Shown here: one piece after another, positions 1 through 9,745 of the stretch
How the letters are laid out: the number at the start of each line of letters is the position of its first letter
Numbering within the stretch: position 1 is the first letter of the stretch
DNA from: Chara braunii
Lineage: Eukaryota > Streptophyta > Charophyceae > Charales > Characeae
Assembly: GCA_003427395.1 (NCBI GenBank)
Contig: BFEA01000160.1
Span: 816,225-847,238 of the forward strand
Direction: 5' to 3'
Length of the DNA stretch: 31,014 nucleotides
Position numbers and translations under genes: made by a program
The notes under the pieces: model-generated
Told to the model about the DNA's origin: nothing
Seen by the model: the letters and a program-made list of their open reading frames with translations, nothing else
Databases searched by the model: none

Positions 1-53
1 CCCCCCCCCCCCCCCCCCCCACCACACACACACACACACACGCACACACACAG
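1..53. repeat. poly(C) and (CA)n microsatellite
   Basis: The window opens with a run of 20 C followed by an imperfect CA dinucleotide tract. It is low-complexity sequence with no coding signal. Confidence 0.95.
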
Positions 54-133
54 ACACCCGTGAACTAAATTGATTTCTCTTTCTGAAAACATGGGAGCTT
101 CGACCTTGAAAATTCTTTGCCGAATGATTTGTA

Positions 134-1879
134 ATGTGGCTTGTCTTTCTTCCATCTATCGAATGCTTACACGTCGCTGGTTGTGTGTTTGTGTTGGCTG
201 TGTTATGTCTGTGTATTGGCGGGCGGTATATGGTGACAGGCCGTACAAGCAGCAGTCTATCTCCCAGCTTCTCTCCCATCGCACAGGTTCTGCCACAGCC
301 TGAGCCAAGGCTTGTCTCCTCTGCCAGTCTAAAGTCGCAGCCATTGGCTGAGTGCTCGCCTCTGACACCTTCTGCTACTTTCCCTTCCGTTGGTTCTCCC
401 GGACGATCAAGATGTTCGGGATTGGCTAGTGAGTCCCCAGCCTCGTGCGTCATTAACCGGTTGTGGTCGGAGCCTTCAGGAGCCGGCAGCAGCAGCACCC
501 TCAACCGCAACGACGGCTTGTCTTCTTTCGCGGGTAAGGACTCTCCTCGCCATCGCTTTGGTATCTCCCCCGGCGATGTCGGCGGGCAACTGCCAGTCAC
601 TTCGTCTTCCACATCCGCGGACAACGAGGAGTCGCAGCGGGACGTAAAACCGAGTCCGGCGGACATAGCCACGCTCCTTCGGAAGATAGGCATGACATCG
701 TGTCCGCCTCGATGGGAGGAGGGGCAGGGAGGGAAACGTTGCGAGCGCGGGAGAGCGGAAGAGGCAGCACCGATGCGCCGGCGATCAACATGCGGTTCCC
801 CCGAGGGCAAGGGCGCAACGGCGCACGGTGCGGAGGTGCCGCGCACAGCTCTCCGGTCGGGCACGGAGGAGGGTGCCAGCCTTCCGCTGTCGAGCAACAA
901 CAAGGCTCCCAAGAGCCTGGACTTAGAGAGGAATGCCAGCGAAGATGCTGGCGCAGCTGGGGCAGTCCCATCGACGCGTACACTGGTGTCGAGTGGCGCC
1001 GGGTCGCGCACTAAAGGGGGGGGGGTGATGTTCCACCAATCGGAAGCTCGAGCGCGGAATCGCGACCGGGATCGCACGGGTGCGCATGTCGAGAAAGAGG
1101 GGGTGTTGGAAGGAGAACGTTGGAGTCGTGCCCCGTCGCGAGACGAGGGGGTCGATGGGAGATCCCCTGTACCGGAGTGTCGAAGCAGGGTAGCTGTGGA
1201 TGCCGTCAGAGGAGCAGGAGGAGGAGGGGGAGGAGGAGGAGGAGGAGGAGAGGGGGGGGAAGATGGACACGGCCCACATTTGAGGGACGAAGCTGGAAGT
1301 GGAGGAGGGGGACCGGGAATGTATAGCTCGAGATCGGGAACGGTTAGTAGTTGTAATCCGACGGCTACAGATAGCTCAGAAATGCAGGATATGATGCATA
1401 AGATGGTTATTGGAACGATAGAGGCTAAGATTGATGAGAGGAAAGAGGAGTTGAAACAGGAGAGAGAGAGATTGGAGATACTGGAGATGAAGGTAATGGC
1501 CAAACGAAGGGAGTTGACGGGATTGGAAGGAAGGAGAGCGAAGAGAAAGAGAGAGGTGGAGGAATGGACAGAGAGGAAGGTACAAGAGGCGGAGGAGCTG
1601 GAGAGAAGAGCAAAGAGAGCGAGGGAGGAAGCAGACGAGGCTTGCCGGAGCAAGATGCGGAAATTGAGGGAGATCGACATGGAGTTATGGGAGGAGGAGG
1701 AGAGATTGCAGAAAGAGATGGTAAGACAGGAGCTCCAGCAAACAGAGCTCAAGAGCCGGATAGATACGCAGCAGAAACGACTGCTAGAGATGGATAGAGA
1801 TAGGGAGGCGGTGGTGGACAAAATGCGTCATGTCATGGAGCAAGTCGTCCTGCAACACTTGGAAGGATTCGGTACATAA
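134..1879 (+). CDS. hypothetical low-complexity and coiled-coil protein, 581 aa
   Basis: I do not recognise this protein. The frame is closed upstream by TGA at 125-127, starts at the ATG at 134 and runs 581 codons to TAA, by far the longest open frame in the window. Residues 1-31 are hydrophobic and could be a signal peptide or membrane anchor. Residues about 40-400 are Ser/Pro/Arg/Gly-rich and probably disordered, with a near-pure glycine run at about 359-377. From Met417 to about residue 575 the sequence is Glu/Lys/Arg-rich with heptad-like leucines, and reads as one long coiled coil. The 5' two thirds is richer in GC and CpG than the flanking DNA, as expected for a coding exon. No splice sites were needed to open it, so it could be an intronless gene, one large exon, or a domesticated gag-like frame. 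The ATG choice is uncertain because the hydrophobic start is atypical for what follows. A structural or scaffold role would be a guess. Confidence 0.5.
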   Translation: MWLVFLPSIECLHVAGCVFVLAVLCLCIGGRYMVTGRTSSSLSPSFSPIAQVLPQPEPRLVSSASLKSQPLAECSPLTPSATFPSVGSPGRSRCSGLASESPASCVINRLWSEPSGAGSSSTLNRNDGLSSFAGKDSPRHRFGISPGDVGGQLPVTSSSTSADNEESQRDVKPSPADIATLLRKIGMTSCPPRWEEGQGGKRCERGRAEEAAPMRRRSTCGSPEGKGATAHGAEVPRTALRSGTEEGASLPLSSNNKAPKSLDLERNASEDAGAAGAVPSTRTLVSSGAGSRTKGGGVMFHQSEARARNRDRDRTGAHVEKEGVLEGERWSRAPSRDEGVDGRSPVPECRSRVAVDAVRGAGGGGGGGGGGGEGGEDGHGPHLRDEAGSGGGGPGMYSSRSGTVSSCNPTATDSSEMQDMMHKMVIGTIEAKIDERKEELKQERERLEILEMKVMAKRRELTGLEGRRAKRKREVEEWTERKVQEAEELERRAKRAREEADEACRSKMRKLREIDMELWEEEERLQKEMVRQELQQTELKSRIDTQQKRLLEMDRDREAVVDKMRHVMEQVVLQHLEGFGT

Positions 1880-2990
1880 AAAAGGTCTATACGCCTCGGA
1901 GTCCCAATTCTATTTTTGTTACAAGTCGCCTCAAGTGCACTCACAGCTCAGACAGCGCTTCTTTCGCCCGCCTGCGCATCCGCCTGCAGACTTGGCCGTT
2001 AGTCTGGCAGTCACCTCCGTCTACAGGCTACAGCCCGTAGGAGGACACTGCTATCGCGGGATCGGCCCAAAGGTGCTATAGCCGATAGCCGCATAGCCGG
2101 TCTTGCAAAAAGGGCCGCGATATCCCAATCTATAGCAAGCCACATTGGGGTGGAGAACGCTCGAGGTGAAACTCCAGGAGTGGCAGGAGGAGGAACATAG
2201 ATGAGAAAGCGGTCAGGAGGTGAGTCAGCTGACAATGCAGCTGCACTGCAGCAGACCCCGATCGTTTAGTACGTGTAGTGCAACGGCTCTCTGAAGTTTG
2301 AACTCGCCTGCAAGTCCGCCTCCGCCTCCGCCTGTGGGCCGTGGCTGCTGATGTTGGTGGTGTTCTGCTGGGCTTGGGGATAGCGTCGGCGCGTACCCTA
2401 GAGGCAGGAGAAACACTCGTCGTTAGATAGGGTCGTCTCGTGCCCCACACTGCCCACAGGTTCGGTGAAGGAGAAGGTGGAGAGGAGGTGGCCTTTCGGT
2501 AGCTGGCTCAGAGCACAGGGGAGAGACCGTCATTGCATCTCGAATGATTAGGGAGCATTGGAGGAAGTAATCCTGTCCTGGATTGCTAGCCTTCAAGTGG
2601 AGGTCTTACAGCCGTGTTAACCTCGGAGTCCTCTTCCTCTTCCACGTCGTCCTCCTCCTCCTCCCACCTTGGCGGTCGAAACTGATCTTACCGATAGTTC
2701 GATCAAAAGGGAGGAAGGAGTCTTAGGAGTGTCGGAGTGAGGTAATTGACAGACTGCAGGATGAGGGATCGAACTCCCACAGAACAGAAGGGAGAGCAAC
2801 ACTAAGTAGAGGTGGAGAGAGTTGGCTGGCAAGAACGCCGGGACAAATGCCTTACACATTGATGTGGAGGTGGTAGCAACGGGATGGAACGAGGAGGATT
2901 GGCATGCCGACAGTGGGCACTGGGCGGACGCTATTCCCCATGTACCATGCGTGTAGCATTGATCGGTTAAGTCTGATTGATTCATTTGTC
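1880..2990. other. no gene recognised
   Basis: Moderately GC-rich sequence with a short (CCGCCT)n run near 2310-2330. Frames open on either strand here are short or compositionally biased, and none shows a domain. Confidence 0.5.
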
Positions 2991-2995
2991 TTATT

Positions 2996-3050
2996 GAATG
3001 ATTGATTGATTGGTTGATTGATTGATCGATTGATTGAGAGATTGATTGCG
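2996..3050. repeat. (GATT)n microsatellite
   Basis: About a dozen imperfect GATT/GATC tetranucleotides in a row. They keep a minus-strand frame open as a serine/asparagine/glutamine-rich peptide that is not a gene. Confidence 0.9.
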
Positions 3051-3208
3051 AAAGATTCATTAGCATACGCCAGAACGAGAAGCGGACGAGGAAGAGAAGT
3101 AGACGAGGAAGCGAAGGGGCAAAAGAGAAAGAGGTAAGGAGTTCGAAGTCCCCTTCCGCGGTTCCAGCGTCCTTTTCATCATTTCGCTTCTCTGACGGAC
3201 GCGTCGGA

Positions 3209-3310
3209 CGGGCCCGATAGCTGCGCATGGGCATGACCCTTGGGGCTCTTAGTAGGTTCCACAACACTAAGTGTTGTCTTGACGTGCCCTTTTCGCAGCT
3301 ATCGGGCCCG
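3209..3310. repeat. nested hairpin, 17-bp perfect arms
   Basis: CGGGCCCGATAGCTGCG at 3209-3225 is repeated exactly in inverse orientation at 3294-3310. Inside the loop is a second perfect stem, ACAACAC/GTGTTGT, at 3261-3277. It is followed by three copies of a GGGCAAGGGCCCAAA-like unit (to about 3360). The compact nested form suggests a small fold-back element or a structured transcript. No target duplication was identified. Confidence 0.7.
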
Positions 3311-3464
3311 CCAGGAACCGTAAGGCAAGGGCCCAAAGGGCAAGGGCCCAAAGGGCAAGGTCATGAGATATGAGAACAGAGAGAGATGACAAGGAGAGGA
3401 CAGTGGATGGAGAGGGAGTTGGGAGAAAAGCTGGGTTTCATCTGACGCTATATTCGGGTCGAGT

Positions 3465-3487
3465 TTAATCTAATCTAATCTAATATT
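3465..3487. repeat. (TCTAA)n microsatellite
   Basis: Four consecutive TCTAA-type pentamers. The sequence from here to 3870 contains no recognisable gene; one 112-codon frame is open but has no domain. Confidence 0.75.
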
Positions 3488-3871
3488 TATTACTGTTTCA
3501 TGTTCGGAAGAAGTTTTAAGCCTATCAAACAGCACGCTTTAGGCGTCATCTCACTTTCCAGTCATTCGATTGGTCTCATTCGCTTCGCTGTCACAGTGAC
3601 AGTCAAGGTGTCTCGACTGCTGTTGTTCCCGATGGGAGTCGATCCCGCTCACTATGGGAAGTGGGAAGTGGGAAGTGGGAAGTTCGACTTGAAAAAGAGT
3701 TCTCAAGGGAGGGAATTCTCTGTGGGAGAGGTCCGAGAGGATGCTGCCATCATGCTGGTATTACAGCAGCTTAACTTACAAGAATTGCCTAGGTTTGATC
3801 TACTGTGTCCGTGTCTGACTCGCCGCTACACTATTTAATTAGTAGAATAGAATAGAAAGCTGGTTGAGAGT

Positions 3872-4050
3872 TGGAACTAAGGGTTAGGGCGGAGTGGACT
3901 ATGTCTAGGTCTTCGCAAGGAAATCTGAAGGTTGACATGAGCTTCTCATCAAGAATTGGGTGCCGATAATTATAATTTAAGGCCTCGGATGATGTGGAAT
4001 AGACCTAGATATAGTCCAGACTGTGGGCCTGCACCTGACTCCCCCCCTTT
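3872..4050. mobile_element. fold-back (MITE-like) element, copy 1
   Basis: The inner arms TGGACTATGTCTAGGTCT (3895-3912) and AGACCTAGATATAGTCCA (4001-4018) are inverse complements with one mismatch. Weaker complementarity continues outwards through the GGGTTAGG/ACCTGACTCCC flanks. A second copy starts 251 bp downstream. It has no coding capacity and is presumably non-autonomous. Confidence 0.6.
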
Positions 4051-4119
4051 CCCCGACTTGTTGCTAGTATGCGACGGTTGGGGACACTAGAAGTCTAGGA
4101 AGATGGGAGTTGGTACTGA

Positions 4120-4300
4120 GTTGGTACCTAGGGTTAGGACGGGACTGGACTATGTCTAGGTCTGTGAAAGGAAATCTGACGATAGACATCAGCCGGTGAA
4201 AATTCACTTGCCTTTTTTTTAACATAATAGACGTTGGATATTCCAACATAGACCTACGCATAGCCCAGTCACTGTGGCCCTACCCCTAACTCCCTCCACT
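4120..4300. mobile_element. fold-back (MITE-like) element, copy 2
   Basis: The left arm has the same 18-bp inner motif at 4146-4163 as the neighbouring copy, and the degenerate right arm is AGACCTACGCATAGCCCA at 4250-4267 (15 of 18 complementary). Outer flanks again read GGTTAGG and CCTAACTCCC. It has the same orientation and layout as the copy at 3.9 kb, so this is either a tandem duplication or two nearby insertions. Confidence 0.55.
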
Positions 4301-4468
4301 TCTTTCATTCCCACTGATGCTCTGTACTTGCTTAGAATGCACCCCTTGGAGCCTGCCAGCGTCAGCGTCGGCACCAAGCTGGTACATCCTAAGCACAGAC
4401 ATAGCACCAGGTGACCAGGCTTACAAGTGAGGTCTGGCCCAGGCTGGGCTGGGCTGGTGTTATCTTAA

Positions 4469-4615
4469 ACCACCAGTACTTGGGCGACGCCTGCCTTAGC
4501 GTTAACGCTACGCGATTTCCGCGGCCGGCGGGCCGTCGATAAATCGAATCGACAGCCCGCGCTGCTTCGAGATTTGGGCGGCCGGCGCGGCGCGCAGTGC
4601 CCAAGTACTGGTGGT
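4469..4615. mobile_element. TTAA-bounded MITE-like element A1 (147 bp)
   Basis: Terminal inverted repeats ACCACCAGTACTTGGGC (4469-4485) and its exact complement (4599-4615), with TTAA immediately outside both ends (4465-4468 and 4616-4619). The interior is GC-rich and non-coding. TTAA target duplications are known for the piggyBac and Kolobok superfamilies; which one would mobilise this is not decidable here. Confidence 0.75.
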
Positions 4616-4619
4616 TTAA

Positions 4620-4819
4620 ACCACCTGTTCACACGAGCCCAAGTTGACGGAGCTACCTTCCTAGTCTTTTGAGCCTGCGAGGCTGCGACTGCTCATTTTC
4701 AAAGTGGCCAGCCGCATTCACTACTGGCCCAGGCTTAGATTGAAAACACTTAGAAGTTAGTACCCGGGTTACCCCATATACTGGTAAGAGCCCTACTGGG
4801 CTTCGGGTGAACTGGTGGT
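4620..4819. mobile_element. TTAA-bounded MITE-like element A2 (200 bp)
   Basis: The left end ACCACCTGTTCACACGAGCCC lacks one base relative to the inverse of the right end, which reads ACCACCAGTTCACCCGAAGCCC. TTAA lies at 4616-4619, shared with element A1, and at 4820-4823. The interior is unrelated to A1; only the termini are shared. No coding capacity. Confidence 0.75.
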
Positions 4820-5130
4820 TTAAGCACGGACGTCATGATAGCACCAGGGCAAGTGAGGTCCGTCCCAGGCTGGTGTATGCTAGGCACAGACATAGCACCA
4901 GACTAAGTGAGGTCTGGCCCAGGCTGGTGTATCCTAAGCACGGACATAGCACCAGACTAAGTGAGGTCTGGCCGAGGTTGGTGTATCCTAGGCACGGACA
5001 TAGCACCAGACTAAGTGAGGTCTGTCCCAGGCTGGTGTATCCTAAGCACGGACATAGCAGCGCTGAAATCTGGCCTTCAGCGTCTAAAGCCCGGGTTCCA
5101 CTGGGGGTATGTATGCTCCTACTAGACTAA

Positions 5131-5959
5131 GAAAACTCTTAAAGACGGGCCGGAGGCTCCACTGCTGCTATGTTCCTACTAAGAAAGTCTGAATCTTCTG
5201 GCCTCAAAGGTGGTCACATTCAGGCTAGCTTAGTACAAACATTGCACCAATGAGCCTGACCCCAACAGCTTTGTGCAGCTGAGTCTGAGCCTGAGGAAAA
5301 AAACATGTGTACCTTCTCAATCTGTCCAAGATAAATTGTCTTCTATGTTCCTCCTGATCATATCCCTAAGAGATCGGACTCCTCGTGGTATCTCCTAATT
5401 CTATCCCCTCTGAAATCCCCCCCTCCTGATGGTATTTTTAAGTTGAGACTCTTGAGAGTCTCTGGAAGATCAATCCCCCCATTTTTTTGTCAATAATAAC
5501 TTAACAAGTATTAATAAGTAATAACAACACAGACTTGTATTTAAGTCTGAACAAGCAGATCTGATTCAGTGTTTCTTTTTTAAGCCCCCGTGAGTAGGAG
5601 TTTTCGACTGCCAAAACGCTACTAGATAACTTTGGAGTCTTGGAGTCTCCTCGAGAAGACAAGCCTTTGTGCGGAATCTTACCATTATGTATACACAATT
5701 TGGGAGTTTCCAGATTGGGAATCTCTGCTTTCGGAGTTTCTGATGTGGAATTTCCAATTTGGGAAACCACCAGCAACAGACTGATCACAGTTCCTATGAG
5801 TCCGAGGAGCCTCGCAAGAGTCTCGTACGTCTTAAGTCACTTAGAGAAGTACCGAAAGTCCCCCCAAGTCCCAGAAGTCCTAAGAGTCTGTATGTAGTCT
5901 TGAGCCTTTGGTCAGACTCTCCAGTACTTAGTCTACCGGTAGGAGATCAAGTGTGGGCC
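5131..5959. other. no gene recognised
   Basis: Unique-looking AT-richer sequence with loosely repeated GGAATTTCC/TTTGGGAA motifs at 5700-5770. Short frames on both strands carry no domain. Confidence 0.5.
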
Positions 5960-5963
5960 TTAA

Positions 5964-6216
5964 ACCACCACTACCTGTGAGCCTCAGCGCCTCTCTTTGC
6001 CGAGGCGGATAGGTTGAGCCTGCACGCCAAAGAGAAATGAATGAACCGCAATGACGGCGGCGTTCTTTCTTTCATTTTTTTGTTGTGGCTGGCGCCGCCA
6101 TCCACTTTGGTCCAGTAACACTTGTTCATCTAAAGTCTTCCTAACGCTGCATTAAATTTAAATTTTCGATTTTCGATTCTCGACTTTGCCTGGCCACTGG
6201 GGAAGGTCCTGGTGGT
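5964..6216. mobile_element. TTAA-bounded MITE-like element A3 (253 bp)
   Basis: The left end ACCACCACTACC follows TTAA (5960-5963). The right end, read inversely, is ACCACCAGGACC and is followed by TCAA (6217-6220), one change from TTAA. The ends resemble those of the elements at 4469, 4620 and 13015. The termini are more diverged, so this copy is probably older. Confidence 0.5.
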
Positions 6217-6519
6217 TCAAGTTCGGGACCAGGTCCTGCAGAAGATGCTTTTCACGACTGGAATGACCAGCACTACATGCAATCATGGCCGTTGAAACTT
6301 GAAAGCCGTGACTGTGTGTAACGGGGGCCATCACCGTCGATACCGTCACTAAAAGTTTGGCTGTTGCATTACGCGAAGAGAGCTTCTGGGGGCGAAATGG
6401 GGCTTGAGTAGTGACATCCTTGGTTGGAACTCGTACTAAGTTGTCGGACTCTCTCTCAAGGTGCTGAAATTTAAGATGATTAGTCTCAAGGTGTATACCT
6501 TTGGAGGGGGATGACCACG

Positions 6520-6770
6520 ATGTTCTTATGAAGTGTGGACTTAGTCTCATGGATGAAGTGTGGACTTAGTCTCATGGATGACGTGTCTCATGGATGAAGT
6601 GTGGACTTAGTCTCATGGATGAAGTGTGGACTTAGTCTCATGGATGACGTGTCTCATGGATGAAGTGTGGACTTAGTCTCCATGTACTGTCTCATGGATG
6701 AAGTGTGGACTTAGTCTCATGGATGACGTGTGGACTTAGTCTCATGGATGAAGTGTGGACTTAGTCTCAT
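6520..6770. repeat. 25-bp minisatellite with 66-bp higher-order period
   Basis: The unit is about TGTGGACTTAGTCTCATGGA plus TGAAG or TGACG. Pairs of 25-bp units followed by a 16-bp truncated unit recur, giving a 66-bp higher-order repeat. No gene is present from 6221 to the start of the array. Confidence 0.85.
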
Positions 6771-6925
6771 GGAGGTTGAGACACTTGGAACTCCTGGTCT
6801 CATAGATGTTGAGCTAGTACGGAGTCTCATGGATGTTGAGACGCTTGGGACTGTTGGTCTCATGGATGTTGGGACACTTGGGACTCTTGGTCTCATGGAT
6901 GTTGAGACACTTGGGACTCCTGGGA
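6763..6925. repeat. 33-bp minisatellite
   Basis: Four to five 33-bp units built on TCTCATGGATGTTGAGACAC and CTTGGGACTCCTGG. It shares the TCTCATGGATG core with the adjoining 25-bp array, so one probably arose from the other. Being a multiple of 3, it keeps an 11-residue peptide repeat open, which is not a gene. Confidence 0.85.
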
Positions 6926-7500
6926 CTTCTTTGGCTCCAAACAAAGGCCTGCCAGTGGGCTTGCAACGAGGACCTGTCACCGAATGAAACGGTCCTTGTT
7001 CTATGACATGCAGAAATAGACTCTGACTCTCTGAGTTCACTCATGAATGAATTCTTGCTCGCACCGCACTGAAAAGGGGCCCAGCTGGGTTGCAATCTTA
7101 GTATGATTCTTTTTCCTTTTTTTCTTTTTTCCTTTTTTCCTTTTTTTTTTAGTATGAAATATTGTAGATTGGATTCTGCTATAATATTGTCTAGAGTCCC
7201 ATTTGATGCTGAACTTCATGGACTGCATCTCAGTTCTTGTTTCCAAAGGGACGGGAGGGGCTAGTATTGAAAAGAAAGGAGTCTCAGAATTAAATTTTAC
7301 CAATGCACAAAGAAAAGAGGAGAATGAATGAAACCTTACTCGCACTGAAAGTTGGCTGCGGCTCCGCTGCCTGCTCATCCGCCTGGGTCGCATAGTATTG
7401 GTCTATTGGAGTAGTTCCTATACTCTATAGGTTCTGACTATATTGTATAGAGTCAAGAGTCCCATCATGCGTTGCTGTAGCCTGTAGCAGACTGCATCAC
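6926..7500. other. no gene recognised
   Basis: Mixed-composition DNA with a T-rich tract at 7108-7150. No domain-bearing frame. Confidence 0.45.
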
Positions 7501-7506
7501 GTCCCA

Positions 7507-7572
7507 TCATACGATGTTGCTATACGATGTTGCTATACGATGTTGCTATACGATGTTGCTATACGATGTTGA
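7507..7572. repeat. 13-bp tandem repeat ATACGATGTTGCT
   Basis: Five consecutive units, the last diverging to GATG. Confidence 0.9.
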
Positions 7573-7654
7573 TGTAGACTGCACTGTGTTCTATCGTAAA
7601 CGCACTGGAAATGCTGCACATAATCTAGTGGACTCGGAATATTACATTGAATCA

Positions 7655-7821
7655 GGGTCAGATGCATCCAGGTCAACTTCAACCATGATCTGAAATTTTG
7701 AGGCACTTTTGAAGGGAATTGAATTGTGACTGTGTTTCTAAGGGCATAGTACTCAGACTAGGGCTTTTTTAGGTATTTACTATTTATCGACAACGTAATT
7801 TGGGTCAGATGCATCCAGGTC
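7655..7821. repeat. 20-bp direct repeat pair
   Basis: GGGTCAGATGCATCCAGGTC occurs exactly at 7655-7674 and 7802-7821. The intervening and following AT-rich DNA (to 8160) has no recognisable gene. Confidence 0.8.
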
Positions 7822-8166
7822 TGGCCGTAAATGCGGTCAGAAACAATTAAAAAAAAGAAAGTGCTGGTTCACGTGTTAAAAAAGGGAGCTTCCCTATGCC
7901 CTTTTTGCCACACTTGTTTTGCAAGGTAAAAAGCAAGGAGGGTAGATAGTGAAAGATGAAAAAGAAAAGAAAAGAGAAAGAGAGAAAAAAAAAAAGGAAA
8001 TGGCATAATGCCATAATCTGATGCCATGTAGAAATGAATCATGTGCAATTAAAATTCTACATTGTAAGAGTAATAAAATCGGATGGGAGAGCGGAAGAAG
8101 TGAATCATTATGGGAGAGGGAGGGAGTTGTGGTCCTCGTGGATGTAAAATGAATATAAAGTATGAA

Positions 8167-8390
8167 AAGGGGGAACTATGCGGGAGTCACAAAAATGAGT
8201 TATACTAATTAGTAATTGCACTATGGCCCAACATACAGGTTCTACTTGCAGTTCGGGGCCTTCGGGCAATGTATACAACCCAGTTTTCTGGCCAGGTAGG
8301 GTGCCCGAAGTGCAATTGCAAACTGTATCTTGCCCCATATATAGTGCAATTATAACTCTTTTTTGTGACTCTACTGAAGTTACCCCATTA
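8167..8390. mobile_element. MITE-like inverted-repeat element
   Basis: GAGTCACAAAAATGAGTTAT (8184-8203) pairs with 8352-8371 with one mismatch. AATTGCACTAT (8214-8224) pairs exactly with 8341-8351. Weaker complementarity extends outwards to GGGG.AACT/AGTTACCCC. The left arm has a 10-bp insertion, ACTAATTAGT, relative to the right. No target duplication is certain and there is no coding capacity. Confidence 0.7.
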
Positions 8391-8669
8391 TATTAAAAAT
8401 AGCAAGTCATATTGGAATTAATTCTTGTCCATCATCATGATGACCAATGACCATTTATTTGATCTAAGCGCAATTAAAATGGTATTTTGAATTCAAATTT
8501 CAAACTGAAAATTTTCATTTCAATAGAAGTGTGCTTCTATTCTTTTGTCATTTGGCACCGCAGAATTGAATACCTGGTCCAGTGTTTATCAATTTTTATT
8601 AAAATAATTAAACTCTATTTCTAGGCTTTAAGGCTTTTAGTATCAATGCAGTCACTGTTGTGTTGATCA

Positions 8670-8735
8670 GCAGGCGCAGCTCCCCATCAATAGATGGAGC
8701 GGTTTATAATAATAATTATAAAAAAAAAAAAAAAG
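8670..8735 (+). mobile_element. 5'-truncated retroposon with poly(A) tail and 13-bp target duplication
   Basis: A 66-bp body ending in a 14-A tail is flanked by exact 13-bp direct repeats GTTGTGTTGATCA at 8657-8669 and 8736-8748. The body (CAGGCGCAGCTCCCC..CAATAGATGGAGC) matches part of the longer elements at 13.66, 15.5 and 16.6 kb. Poly(A) plus a long target duplication is the mark of LINE-driven retroposition. Confidence 0.8.
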
Positions 8736-8749
8736 GTTGTGTTGATCAA

Positions 8750-9732
8750 CTTGATCTTGTAGTAGTTGCCTTAACTCCACTGCTTTCACCATTCTAAGGA
8801 AGTGCCTACTATGTACTTGGCCAAAATAGTTAGCCAAGTTCACAACTTTGAGGACCACAGAATCATGCTGCTTTGTGCCATTGATGGGACAGCAATGAAA
8901 GAGGAAAATGGTAAAAAAAAAAGTTCAAACACGCCCAAGGAATCAAGTTTGCAAAATTGCTGGATGGTTTTCTTTTCTGGGTTTCCACAGTGCTGTGATC
9001 AGTCTGAGAGCTCTGCTTCGCCGGAGAGCCTGCTCAGCTAACTGATCGCATCTTTTTTTTTTCTTTTTTTTTTTTTTTCTGACAGATCGCAGCTTTTCAT
9101 GTGAGGGACACTGGGCCCGGTTCCCAGCTTTTCATGTGGGGGAAGCATCACATCACGATTGATGGATTTTTACTATTTTTTAGTTTTGCATTAAAAATAA
9201 AAGTAGTTGCAGAAGGTAGATAAGAGCTCAAAACAGTCGAAGGGTCTACTAGGCCAATCATGGATTCTATGCTTCACCAGGACCTGGTATGAAAACGGTT
9301 GCCACTGACCGGAATACAAGTACTAGTAAATAAGCACCTTCTTTTATATAAATTAATACTAAAGAAATTAATAAAATTATAGACTAATTATTTAAGTTGG
9401 AAGCCGGGTGGTTGACAAAGGTTTTCTTTCCTGAAAATACAAAAAAAACGAGTTCTTTTTTATCTGGCATGAGTTTTGATCCACGAGCATCTACAGCACC
9501 TTTTACTAAAATTAAAGTTATAATAAAATAAAATGAGAATTCAAAAGATATCAGAACATTTTTCTTTTTTTTCTTTTTAAAGAGTAGTCTGGAAGGCCGG
9601 TGAAAAATTCACGGAAGCTGCTTACGTGTGCTCAGGCCGCGGTATTCTTTAGTAAAAGGCGAAAGAATAGTACGCCCACTGAACTGGGCATAGCTTGCTT
9701 TGAGTTTATCATAAATTTGTCACATATGAGTC
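8750..9732. other. no gene recognised
   Basis: AT-rich DNA with a long T tract at 9051-9079 and other short A or T runs. A CAGCTTTTCATGTG motif occurs twice, near 9091 and 9126. Open frames are short and start without ATG. Confidence 0.45.
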
Positions 9733-9745
9733 AAAATGAGCTCAT

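Larger units (their letters stand above)
4375..5068. repeat. 54-bp tandem repeat array, interrupted by two inserted elements
   Basis: The unit is 54 bp and contains AGCACCAGACTAAGTGAGG and GGCTGGTGTATCCTAAGCAC. Four to five units run from about 4824 to 5068, and a diverged unit lies at 4375-4464. The two blocks are one array split by the TTAA-bounded elements at 4469-4615 and 4620-4819. Because 54 is divisible by 3, a 107-codon frame with an 18-residue repeat stays open here. It is a by-product of the array, not a gene. Confidence 0.85.

Noticed and set aside
2617-3351. 244-codon minus-strand open frame
   Set aside because: No ATG-based start with gene-like context; the middle is kept open by the (GATT)n repeat and the ends by GC-rich low complexity. 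No domain.
4807-5130. 107-codon frame with an 18-residue repeat
   Set aside because: Produced by a 54-bp tandem array whose unit is divisible by three, and it runs over the end of an inserted element.
6541-6925. CRISPR-like array
   Set aside because: Units are directly tandem without unique spacers and the genome is eukaryotic; this is a minisatellite.
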